Shown here piece after piece: positions 4,244 through 9,886 of a stretch of DNA of 11,728 nucleotides (position 1 is the first letter of the stretch; the number at the start of each line of letters is the position of its first letter). The position numbers and the translations under genes are program-made. Source of the stretch: Ramlibacter tataouinensis (lineage in GTDB: Bacteria; Pseudomonadota; Gammaproteobacteria; Burkholderiales; Burkholderiaceae_C); NCBI GenBank assembly GCA_002427815.1, contig DIZF01000029.1, positions 1 through 11,728 of the forward strand. The letters are read 5' to 3'. A model generated the notes under the pieces. The model saw nothing but the letters and a program-made list of their open reading frames with translations, was not told the origin of the DNA and searched no databases.

Positions 4244-5236
4244 GTGGTAGACATCTTTGCAACCGCGGCAGTCACAGTCGGACTAGTTTCGATTGCACTT
4301 TGGCTTTCGAGAACTTGGATCACCGCGAGACTTACCGCGGACATCCGTCTAGAAAATGATTCTAGATTGGAAGAACTTAAATCACAGCTCGGCCGTGCTA
4401 ACGACTCTCTAAGCAACCTCGCCTCTGCTGGCGGTCTAGCTTATTCGCAATCACAGATTTCCATACTTCCTCACAAAATCAAGGCAATAGAATCGGTGTG
4501 GGGTTCTGTCATAGCTTGGAATGAAATGTCGGCGGCTGCGATGTTCGTAGCCATTTTAACAATCGACTGGGTTAAAAAGAACGGATCTGACCCTTCTACT
4601 AAGCGGACTTTCGAAACCCTGCTCAAGAACCCAGAGCACTTAACGTTTTTGAAAAAAAGAAACGAAACTGAACTCATTCGCCCTTTCATTTCAGAGCGTG
4701 GCTGGGCACTCTATTCAGCCTATAGTGGGTTCTATGTGTCTCGGGTGACAAAGGCATCAATGTTTCTTATTCCATCAATTGACCATTCTGAGATATGGAG
4801 GCGTACCAACGAACGAGATCTGGTTAAGGCATCGGCTCCTACCGAGATACTTGCCTCATACGACGCTAACATCCTAGAAGGTACAAATGCGTTTCTCAAA
4901 TACCTTAAAGACGAAATGATCGAAGAATTCAAAATGGAATTGTCTGGCATGCGTGATAGTGAAGGCGCCGTGTCAAACGCTGCTGTAATTTTAGAAGCGG
5001 CAGAAAATCTCGTGCAAAGCTCTACTCGACGGCCAACATACCGCTGCAGGCGACGCCGCTTCGCGGCCCGCCTGAGCTTGCACGTTCGACGTCACCAGGC
5101 GCGGTGGTTGCATCTAGTTCTCATATTTGCTAACATCGGCGCATGGCGTTTCAGATCGAATACTTCCACGAGCGCGTGCTTGCAGAGGTCGAATCATGGC
5201 CAGTCGATGTCCTTGCCGACTATGCGCGTCTTGTAG
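4244..5236 (+). CDS. Cassette 7: membrane-anchored coiled-coil protein of unknown function, reading through attC7
   Basis: 330 aa from GTG 4244, chosen because AGGAG (4234-4238) lies 5 bases upstream; an in-frame TTG at 4220 is the crossover base itself and is rejected. Residues about 4-21 form a transmembrane helix (ATAAVTVGLVSIALWL). It is followed by a charged, coiled-coil-prone stretch (LENDSRLEELKSQLGRANDSL), then a largely helical cytoplasmic region to about residue 260. No family is recognised. The frame does not stop at the cassette border: it passes through attC7 (from 5031) and 146 bases of the next cassette, adding about 68 Arg-rich residues unlikely to be part of the ancestral protein. 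The tail overlaps the higB promoter and first 94 bases of higB. Confidence 0.7.
   Translation: MVDIFATAAVTVGLVSIALWLSRTWITARLTADIRLENDSRLEELKSQLGRANDSLSNLASAGGLAYSQSQISILPHKIKAIESVWGSVIAWNEMSAAAMFVAILTIDWVKKNGSDPSTKRTFETLLKNPEHLTFLKKRNETELIRPFISERGWALYSAYSGFYVSRVTKASMFLIPSIDHSEIWRRTNERDLVKASAPTEILASYDANILEGTNAFLKYLKDEMIEEFKMELSGMRDSEGAVSNAAVILEAAENLVQSSTRRPTYRCRRRRFAARLSLHVRRHQARWLHLVLIFANIGAWRFRSNTSTSACLQRSNHGQSMSLPTMRVL
5031..5090 (+). other. attC: attC7 (60 bp), end of cassette 7
   Basis: R'' GGCCAAC (5031-5037) and R' GTTCGAC (5084-5090), with crossover at G5084/T5085. Both boxes are off consensus. R'' pairs with its cassette start GTTGGGC except for one base, and the odd R' is mirrored by GCCGAAC at the end of the following cassette. 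The interior hairpin is CGCCGC TTC GCGGC (about 5054-5067). R'' lacks the TAA that often supplies a stop codon. Confidence 0.75.
5108..5136 (+). promoter_or_regulatory. Predicted higBA promoter (leaderless)
   Basis: TTGCAT (5108-5113) and TAACAT (5131-5136) are separated by exactly 17 bp, and TGC directly before the -10 makes it extended. Six bases later comes the higB ATG, so the transcript should start at or next to the start codon. This is the same arrangement as at brnT. Confidence 0.6.
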
Positions 5237-5469
5237 AACTGCTGGCCGAATATGGTCCCAGCCTTCGCCTGCCGCACTCGCGGGCCTTCGGCGGTGGATT
5301 GTTCGAGCTGAGGCCTCGCGGTCGGTCAGGCATCGGCCGCGCGTTCTACTGCTTCCTTCTTGGTAAGCGCGTAATCGTGCTGCATGCATTCATTAAGAAG
5401 TCGCAGCAAACGCCCGATCGTGAACTGAAGCTGGCGCGAAAGCGTCTCAAGGAGTTGCAAGATGGCTGA
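5143..5469 (+). CDS. higB: Cassette 8: HigB-like toxin (RelE superfamily, Gp49-like)
   Basis: 108 aa. HigB-type toxins are ribosome-dependent mRNA endonucleases, paired here with a downstream Xre-family antitoxin. The pattern is typical of phage-derived Gp49-like/HigB proteins: an N-terminal helix pair ending LLAEYGPSLRLPHSRAF, the turn GGGLFELRPRGRSGIGRAFYCF, and the C-terminal KRVIVLHAFIKKSQQTPDREL followed by a basic helix (KLARKRLKEL). No Shine-Dalgarno precedes ATG 5143; a predicted extended -10 ends 6 bp upstream, implying leaderless translation. It overlaps higA by 8 bp. The cassette 7 reading frame overlaps its first 94 bases in another frame. Confidence 0.88.
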   Translation: MAFQIEYFHERVLAEVESWPVDVLADYARLVELLAEYGPSLRLPHSRAFGGGLFELRPRGRSGIGRAFYCFLLGKRVIVLHAFIKKSQQTPDRELKLARKRLKELQDG

Positions 5470-5779
5470 GTTGAAATTTAAACCCGTTCCCCATGATCAC
5501 GAGGCTTTCCTCGCCAAAGCTCGTGCCCGCAAGGGTTTTTCCGCAGAGTACGAGTCGCTTGAGCTGGAATATCAAGTTGCCGGTCAAATGCTGAAAGCTC
5601 GGTCGCGCGCGGGGCTGACTCAGGATGTCGTGGCCGAGAGAATGGGAACCACCAAAAGCGCCATCTCGCGGCTCGAGTCGGCTGGCAAGCACGCGCCCTC
5701 GTTCGCAACGCTTAAGCGATACGCGAGTGCCGTTGGGTGCGACCTTAAGGTAAAGCTAGTGCCACACAAAGCAGCATGA
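5462..5779 (+). CDS. higA: Cassette 8: HigA-like antitoxin (Xre-type HTH)
   Basis: 105 aa. The protein neutralises HigB and should repress the operon. The helix-turn-helix domain spans about residues 41-95: GQMLKARSRAGLTQDVVAERM, then the recognition helix TTKSAISRLES, then APSFATLKRYASAVG. The N-terminal 35 residues, rich in charged and aromatic positions, likely contact the toxin. AAGGAG (5449-5454) lies 7 bases before ATG 5462, a strong site in contrast to the toxin gene. The start overlaps the higB end (ATGGCTGA), favouring coupled translation. TGA at 5777-5779 is one base before attC8. Confidence 0.9.
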   Translation: MAELKFKPVPHDHEAFLAKARARKGFSAEYESLELEYQVAGQMLKARSRAGLTQDVVAERMGTTKSAISRLESAGKHAPSFATLKRYASAVGCDLKVKLVPHKAA

Positions 5780-5780
5780 C

Positions 5781-5837
5781 GCCGAACTGGTCATTCCACA
5801 CGGACGCCTACGGCGCCGGTGAATTTCAACGTTAGCC
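5781..5837 (+). other. attC: attC8 (57 bp), end of cassette 8
   Basis: R'' GCCGAAC (5781-5787) and R' GTTAGCC (5831-5837), with crossover at G5831/T5832. ATGACGCCGAAC mirrors its cassette start GTTCGACGTCAC with few mismatches, confirming both ends. It is the shortest site of the array, with interior GGACGCC and GGCGCC arms, and it shares CACGGACGCC with attC2 and attC5. Confidence 0.82.
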
Positions 5838-5839
5838 GC

Positions 5840-5947
5840 ATGCGCAGACATATTTCCGCGGTCGTTGCAGGCCTCATGGGACCCCTGTCGCACTTCCGCA
5901 TTTGGATATCGCTGCTCCTCGGCTTGGTGTTTGTGCTTGCTGCGTAC
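5840..5947 (+). pseudogene. Cassette 9: 5' end of a gene cut by the insertion sequence
   Basis: ATG 5840 lies 8 bases after the crossover and opens MRRHISAVVAGLMGPLSH followed by a hydrophobic helix (IWISLLLGLVFVLAAYR). It would be a small membrane protein. The frame enters the IS left end at about 5948 and continues only through unrelated IS sequence, so the gene is 3'-truncated. No ribosome binding site is seen, as in cassette 3. No family is recognisable from about 36 residues. Confidence 0.4.
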
Positions 5948-6035
5948 AGAAGTGGCCCCGCAAAACTGAACAGCGCTATAAGTGGAAACTCCGGGCATGA
6001 AGCCGGGCCGATGGCTTGGCAACGAGGAGTTTTTC

Positions 6036-6350
6036 ATGGTGAAGAAATCAGCGCGGCGCACTCGCCGTACGCACACGCCGGCGTTCAAGGCCCAAGTGGC
6101 CGTGGCAGCCTTGCGCGAAGACAAGACCCTGGCCGAACTGGCCAAGCATTTCGAGCTACACCCCACGCAGATCGTCGAATGGAAACGACAGCTGCTTGAG
6201 CACGCGGCCGAAGCTTTCGGTGGCGGCGCCCGAGCGGCGGAGCCGGTGGACCTGGCCCCACTGCACGCCAAGATCGGCCAGCTGGCGCTGGAGAATGATT
6301 TTTTGGAAGGCGCGCTCACCAAGGCGGGATTGCTGAGCGTAAGGCGATGA
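6036..6350 (+). CDS. IS3-family transposase OrfA
   Basis: 104 aa. OrfA binds the terminal repeats through a helix-turn-helix and ends in a leucine-zipper-like helix. Seen: the basic start KKSARRTRRTHTP, the HTH region FKAQVAVAALREDKTLAEL with HPTQIVEWKRQLLEHA, and the C-terminal helix LHAKIGQLALENDFLEGALTK. ATG 6036 is chosen over an in-frame ATG at 5982 because GAGGAG lies just upstream. A T6G run (6299-6305) falls in phase as T TTT TTG, a candidate -1 slippery site, and the -1 frame is open from there into orfB. The stop overlaps the orfB start as ATGA. Confidence 0.9.
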   Translation: MVKKSARRTRRTHTPAFKAQVAVAALREDKTLAELAKHFELHPTQIVEWKRQLLEHAAEAFGGGARAAEPVDLAPLHAKIGQLALENDFLEGALTKAGLLSVRR

Positions 6351-7177
6351 TCGACCGTGACCATCAACTCTCCGTCACACGCCAGGCCGAGCTGCTGGGC
6401 ATGAGCCGAGGTGCGGTTTACTACCTGCCTCGGCCGGTCAGTGCGGCCGATCTGGCGCTCATGCGCCGCATCGACGAGTTGCACCTGGAGCACCCTTTCA
6501 TGGGGGCTCGAATGCTGCGCGACCAGTTGGCCCGTCAAGGCATCCATGCCGGCCGGCGTCACATCAGAACGCTGATGCTGTGCATGGGCATCGAAGCTCT
6601 GGCGCCGCAGCCTGGCACCAGCAAACGCAAGCCTGGCAACAAGATCTACCCCTACCTGCTACGCGACCTGGCCATCACCCGGGCCAATCAGGTCTGGGCC
6701 CTCGATACCACCTACATCCCGATGGCCCAAGGGTTCGTGTACCTCACGGCGGTAGTGGACGTGGCCAGCCGCCGCGTGCTGGCGCATCGGGTGGCTATCA
6801 CGCTGGAGGCGATCCACGCCAAGGAGGTGATCGAGCAGGCCTTGGCGAAGTACGGAGTGCCCGACATCGTCAACACCGACCAGGGCAGCCAGTTCACCGC
6901 AGAGGAGTTCACCCGCGCGGTGTTGGATGCCGGCTGCAAGCTGTCCATGGACGGCCGCGGCGCCTGGAGAGACAACGTCTTCGTCGAGCGCCTGTGGCGC
7001 AGCGTCAAATACGAGCGGGTGTACCTGAAGGCCTACGACAGCGTCAGCGCCGCCAGAGCCGACATCGCCGAGTACTTCGACTGGTACAACAAGGAAAGAC
7101 CTCACTCCAGTTTGGATCGCGACATCCCCGAGCAGGTTTATATCAACTTGCTGCCCCAACTGGCCGAGGCTGCTTAG
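6347..7177 (+). CDS. IS3-family transposase OrfB (DDE/rve integrase domain)
   Basis: 276 aa. This is the catalytic part of the transposase, normally made as an OrfAB fusion by -1 frameshifting. An N-terminal HTH_21-like region (HPFMGARMLRDQLARQG, 49-65) precedes the rve integrase core. The catalytic triad is complete: Asp120 (WALDTTYIPM), Asp178 (VNTDQGSQF) and Glu214 (NVFVERLWRSVKYE), with the 35-residue D-E spacing typical of IS3. The C-terminus YNKERPHSSL is also characteristic. Length is normal and no frame damage is seen. It is in the -1 frame relative to orfA. Confidence 0.93.
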   Translation: MIDRDHQLSVTRQAELLGMSRGAVYYLPRPVSAADLALMRRIDELHLEHPFMGARMLRDQLARQGIHAGRRHIRTLMLCMGIEALAPQPGTSKRKPGNKIYPYLLRDLAITRANQVWALDTTYIPMAQGFVYLTAVVDVASRRVLAHRVAITLEAIHAKEVIEQALAKYGVPDIVNTDQGSQFTAEEFTRAVLDAGCKLSMDGRGAWRDNVFVERLWRSVKYERVYLKAYDSVSAARADIAEYFDWYNKERPHSSLDRDIPEQVYINLLPQLAEAA

Positions 7178-7331
7178 AATGAAATCCCCGGTGCGCCCCG
7201 AGTTGCCCACCGCGTCGGTCGGTTCGTCGCAAGCGCCGCCCGCCGCCGTGGACAACTCTGCACCTTTGGCAAACCGCCCAGAGTCCACTTATAAATCGGG
7301 GAAAGTTGTTCAGACAACCGGAGCCACTTCT

Positions 7332-7406
7332 CAGGCCGGTTCGCAACGTTGCGTATTGAGCTCGGGAAGTAGGTCTGCTCTTGTCATCTTCCTTTCCGGG
7401 CGTCAC
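7332..7406 (+). other. 3' remnant of a cassette different from cassette 9
   Basis: About 75 bp between the IS right end and attC9. One frame reads GRFATLRIELGK then TAG at about 7370-7372, which could be the tail of a truncated cassette gene, but this is not certain. The following CGTCACGCCCAAC predicts a cassette beginning GTTGGGCGTGACG, whereas the cassette left of the IS begins GTTAGCCGCATGC. The two halves therefore do not belong together. Confidence 0.45.
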
Positions 7407-7478
7407 GCCCAACAATCCGTTCCAGCGGACGGTCAGCCAGCTCCGCTGTCTGCCCGCCGCTGAACTCCACCGTTGAGG
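7407..7478 (+). other. attC: attC9 (72 bp), last attC of the array
   Basis: R'' GCCCAAC (7407-7413) and R' GTTGAGG (7472-7478), with crossover at G7472/T7473. The interior arms GTTCCAGCGGACGG and CCGCCGCTGAAC pair except for unpaired C and A bases, the extrahelical bases typical of attC hairpins. No further attC is seen to the right, so this is the distal end of the array. Confidence 0.75.
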
Positions 7479-7575
7479 GTGTGAAAAAAAGGGCAAAACA
7501 AGAAATGAAGCCACTGTCTCGGAAGATTCGACCGCTTAAAACGCGCTGTATTGAACGATCGTCCTGTCGGCAAGG
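7479..7575. other. Unassigned spacer between attC9 and the IS110 remnant
   Basis: 97 bp with no gene. It begins GTGTGAAAAAAAGGG and contains no recognisable repeat end. It may be the start of a lost cassette, original chromosome, or debris of another element. Minus-strand frames that run through it from the IS110 remnant show no transposase similarity here. Confidence 0.4.
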
Positions 7576-8037
7576 GCTGCGCTTCTTGCCTTTGGCCGGC
7601 TCGCCATCGTGAGCCTGCAGACTTTGCAACTGCGCCTGGATCTGCGAGTCGCACTCGGCCAATTGTTTGCCGATGAAATCGAACGCGTCCAAGGCCTGCT
7701 TGAGCGCGAACAGATGCTCGGCTCGCCAGTTGCCCTGCAGACTTTTGGCAATCTCGTCGGCGCTGGCGCGGATGCGCACGTTCTTCAGCGCCGCCAGCAC
7801 CTGGCCATCACGCTCGCCGGCCACGATGGCGCGCAGGATCTTCTGGCCCGTCTCGCCCACCACGTCGGAGATGACGTTGGTCAGTTGCACGTTCATCTGC
7901 GTGAGCGCCTTTTGCATATGCTGTACATCGCGCGCCTGGCTGCGCAGCAGCATGCCGCGTTGGCGCCACAGCGCGCGCAGCACGCACACCTGCTCGACCG
8001 GGCGAAACGCCCCGCTGAGCAGCCCGTAGGTCATCAG
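7576..8037 (-). pseudogene. Internal fragment of an IS110-family transposase
   Basis: The minus strand reads LMTYGLLSGAFRPVEQVCVLR, then QARDVQHMQKALTQMNVQL, ISDVVGETGQKILRAIVAGER, LQGNWRAEHLFALKQALDAF and AHDGEPAKGKKRS. This is the middle of IS110-family transposases, between the N-terminal DEDD (RuvC-like) domain and the C-terminal Transposase_20 domain. Roughly the first 130 residues and everything after about 155 retained residues are missing, so it is inactive. It starts within a few bases of the polX stop codon and degenerates towards attC9, so it marks a rearranged junction between chromosome and cassette array. Confidence 0.85.
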
Positions 8038-8038
8038 C

Positions 8039-9832
8039 CTATGCCTCATGCGCGTCAGCGAGCTCGGATGCCTTCGTGGCGGCGGATGCGCGCGGCTGGA
8101 CCGCCCGGCCCATCGCTGCGTCCAGCAATGCCCGCAACTCTTCCCGCGGGCGTGTATTCAGCACGTCCCGCGCCCGCAGCCAGCCGCGGCGGGCCTGGCC
8201 GATTCCCAGGCGCACATCATCCAGCCCCAGCGTGCTGTGCGCGTCGGAATTGATACTCACCAGCACCCCCTCGTCCCGCGCCATGCGGCAGGCCAGGTCG
8301 GTGAGATCCAGCCGCTCCGGCTGCGCGTTGAGCTCCAGGAAGCAACCGCGGCCGCGGGCGTGGCGGATCACCCGCTGCAGGTCGATGTCGCAAGGCGGCC
8401 GCTCATCGATCAGGCGTCCCGTGGGGTGGGCCAGGATGGTGAAACAGGGCTGGTCCATCGCGCGCAGCAGCCGGTCGGTTTGCCGGTCCCGGGGCAGGTC
8501 GAACCGGTGGTGGATGGCGCCGACCACGAGATCCAGCCGCTTCAGCACGGCGTCCGGCAGATCGAGCTTGCCGTCCTCGAGGATGTCGACTTCGATGCCC
8601 TTGAGCAGCACCATGCCCTCGAGGCTGGCGTTCAGCTTGTCGATCTGATCGATCTGCCGGGCCAGCCGGTCGGCGTCCAGGCCCCGCGCCAGCGCGAGGC
8701 GCTTTGAATGTTCGGTGACAGCCAGGTACTGCCAGCCACGCGCGCGCGCGGCTTCAGCCATGGCCTGAAGGGTGTCGTTGCCATCACTTGCCTTCGTATG
8801 CGAATGCAGATCGCCACGCAGGTCCGCCAGCCGCACCAATCGTGGCAGCCGGTGGCCGCGCGCGGCCTCGATCTCGCCGCGATCCTCGCGCAATTCGGGC
8901 TCGATGAAAGGCAGCCCCAGCGCACGGTACACGGAGACTTCGCTCTCACCGGCGATCCGCTCGTTGCCGCGGTACAGGCCATATTCATTCAGCTTGAGCC
9001 CGGCCTCCTGCGCCAGCCGCCGCAGCGCGATGTTGTGCGCCTTCGAGCCCGTGAAGTACAGCCAGGCCGCCCCGAAGCTGGCCGGCGGCACGCTACGCAG
9101 GTCGACCTGCATGCCGCTTCGCAGCACCACGCTGGCCCGGGTCCGTCCCTTCGACAGGACACGCTGGACATCGGGGCTGCCCGCGAAGCGGTCCATCACC
9201 GCGCTGCCGCGCTGGGTGGTGACCAGCAGGTCCAGGTCGCCTACGGTGTCGCGCATGCGGCGCAAGCTGCCCGCCGCCACGGCCTGCCGCACCCCCGGCA
9301 CCGCTTTCAGCTCGGACAGCAGCGCATCCGACACCTGGAGCGCGACCTGCAGCTTGAACCGGCGCTCCTGCGCCAGCCGCGAGGCCGCCGCCTCGAGGAT
9401 CTGCTGCTCCATCCTGGCCCCGAATCCCTTCACCTGACCGATCCGCCCCTCGCGCGCGGCGTTCAGCAGTTCCGGCAGGGTCTCGATCCCCAGTTCATCG
9501 TGCAAGGCCCGCACGCGCTTGGGTCCCAGCCGCGGAATCGCCAACAGCTCGGTGATGGCCGGAGGCACTTCCTTGCGCAGGCGCTCCAGCTGTTCGCAGG
9601 TTCCCGTGGCCACGATCTCGGCGATCTTGCCGGCCAGGTCGGGGCCGATGCCGGGCAAGGCATCGAGGTCCTCGCCCCGCGCCAGCATCGCCGCTAAGCT
9701 GCTGCCGAGCTCGTCCACGGTGCGCGCGGCATTGCGGTAGGCGCGGATGCGAAACGGATTGGCGCCCTGCACTTCCAGCAGGTCGGCGATCTGGTTGAAG
9801 ACCGCGGCGACATCGGCGTTGACGATCGGCAT
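8039..9832 (-). CDS. polX: DNA polymerase X family protein with PHP domain
   Basis: 597 aa, slightly longer than the usual 570-580 for bacterial PolX. These enzymes fill short gaps in base-excision repair, and the PHP domain supplies metal-dependent 3'-5' exonuclease and end-processing activity. Order: an 8-kDa-like domain with helix-hairpin-helix segments (LPGIGPDLAGKI, 59-70; IPRLGPKRVRAL, 99-110); the nucleotidyltransferase site GSLRRMRDTVGDLDLL with Asp199 and Asp201, and Asp244 in QVDLRSV; then PHP motifs DLHSH (His343, His345), TEHSK (Glu374, His375), Glu414, GAIHHRF (His441), AHPTGRL (His469) and NSDAH (Asp530, His532). TEHSK has Glu where many relatives have Asp. Starts 54 bp after groEL on the same strand, with AAGG about 7 bases before ATG, and is probably its operon partner. 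Confidence 0.93.
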   Translation of the reverse strand: MPIVNADVAAVFNQIADLLEVQGANPFRIRAYRNAARTVDELGSSLAAMLARGEDLDALPGIGPDLAGKIAEIVATGTCEQLERLRKEVPPAITELLAIPRLGPKRVRALHDELGIETLPELLNAAREGRIGQVKGFGARMEQQILEAAASRLAQERRFKLQVALQVSDALLSELKAVPGVRQAVAAGSLRRMRDTVGDLDLLVTTQRGSAVMDRFAGSPDVQRVLSKGRTRASVVLRSGMQVDLRSVPPASFGAAWLYFTGSKAHNIALRRLAQEAGLKLNEYGLYRGNERIAGESEVSVYRALGLPFIEPELREDRGEIEAARGHRLPRLVRLADLRGDLHSHTKASDGNDTLQAMAEAARARGWQYLAVTEHSKRLALARGLDADRLARQIDQIDKLNASLEGMVLLKGIEVDILEDGKLDLPDAVLKRLDLVVGAIHHRFDLPRDRQTDRLLRAMDQPCFTILAHPTGRLIDERPPCDIDLQRVIRHARGRGCFLELNAQPERLDLTDLACRMARDEGVLVSINSDAHSTLGLDDVRLGIGQARRGWLRARDVLNTRPREELRALLDAAMGRAVQPRASAATKASELADAHEA

Positions 9833-9886
9833 TGGAGGCCTTGCTGCGATTGAGCGGCCCGATCCGCGACGGGCCGCATCGGCCGG

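Larger units (their letters stand above)
5948..7331 (+). mobile_element. IS3-family insertion sequence
   Basis: Contains orfA and orfB in the overlapping IS3 arrangement. Ends in TGGCCCCG (5953-5960) and CGGAGCCA (7319-7326), giving the IS3-type TG...CA termini; the inverted match continues outward five more bases (AGAAG/CTTCT), so the exact tips are uncertain within 5 bp. Two more inverted blocks lie inside: CTGAACA (5966-5972) with TGTTCAG (7307-7313), and TATAAGTGGA (5977-5986) with TCCACTTATA (7284-7293). No direct target duplication is found. Both genes are intact, so the element may still be active. Confidence 0.85.

Noticed and set aside
864..5837. attC hairpins as CRISPR repeats or rho-independent terminators
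   Set aside because: They differ in sequence and length, are separated by full genes, lack T tracts and have R''/R' boxes, which fits attC and not CRISPR or terminators.
5756..6562. 268-codon minus-strand frame across higA, attC8 and IS orfA
   Set aside because: It crosses unrelated units (cassette end, IS end, transposase gene) and shows no recognisable domain.
5948..7331. Target-site duplication around the IS
   Set aside because: Flanking bases AGAAG and CTTCT are inverted, not direct, repeats; no 3-5 bp direct repeat is present at any plausible tip position.
8708..9697. 329-codon + strand frame opposite polX, and a 395-codon frame opposite groEL (10316-11503)
   Set aside because: Both mirror the codon bias of GC-rich genes on the other strand; composition is low-complexity (His/Gln/Arg) with no family features.
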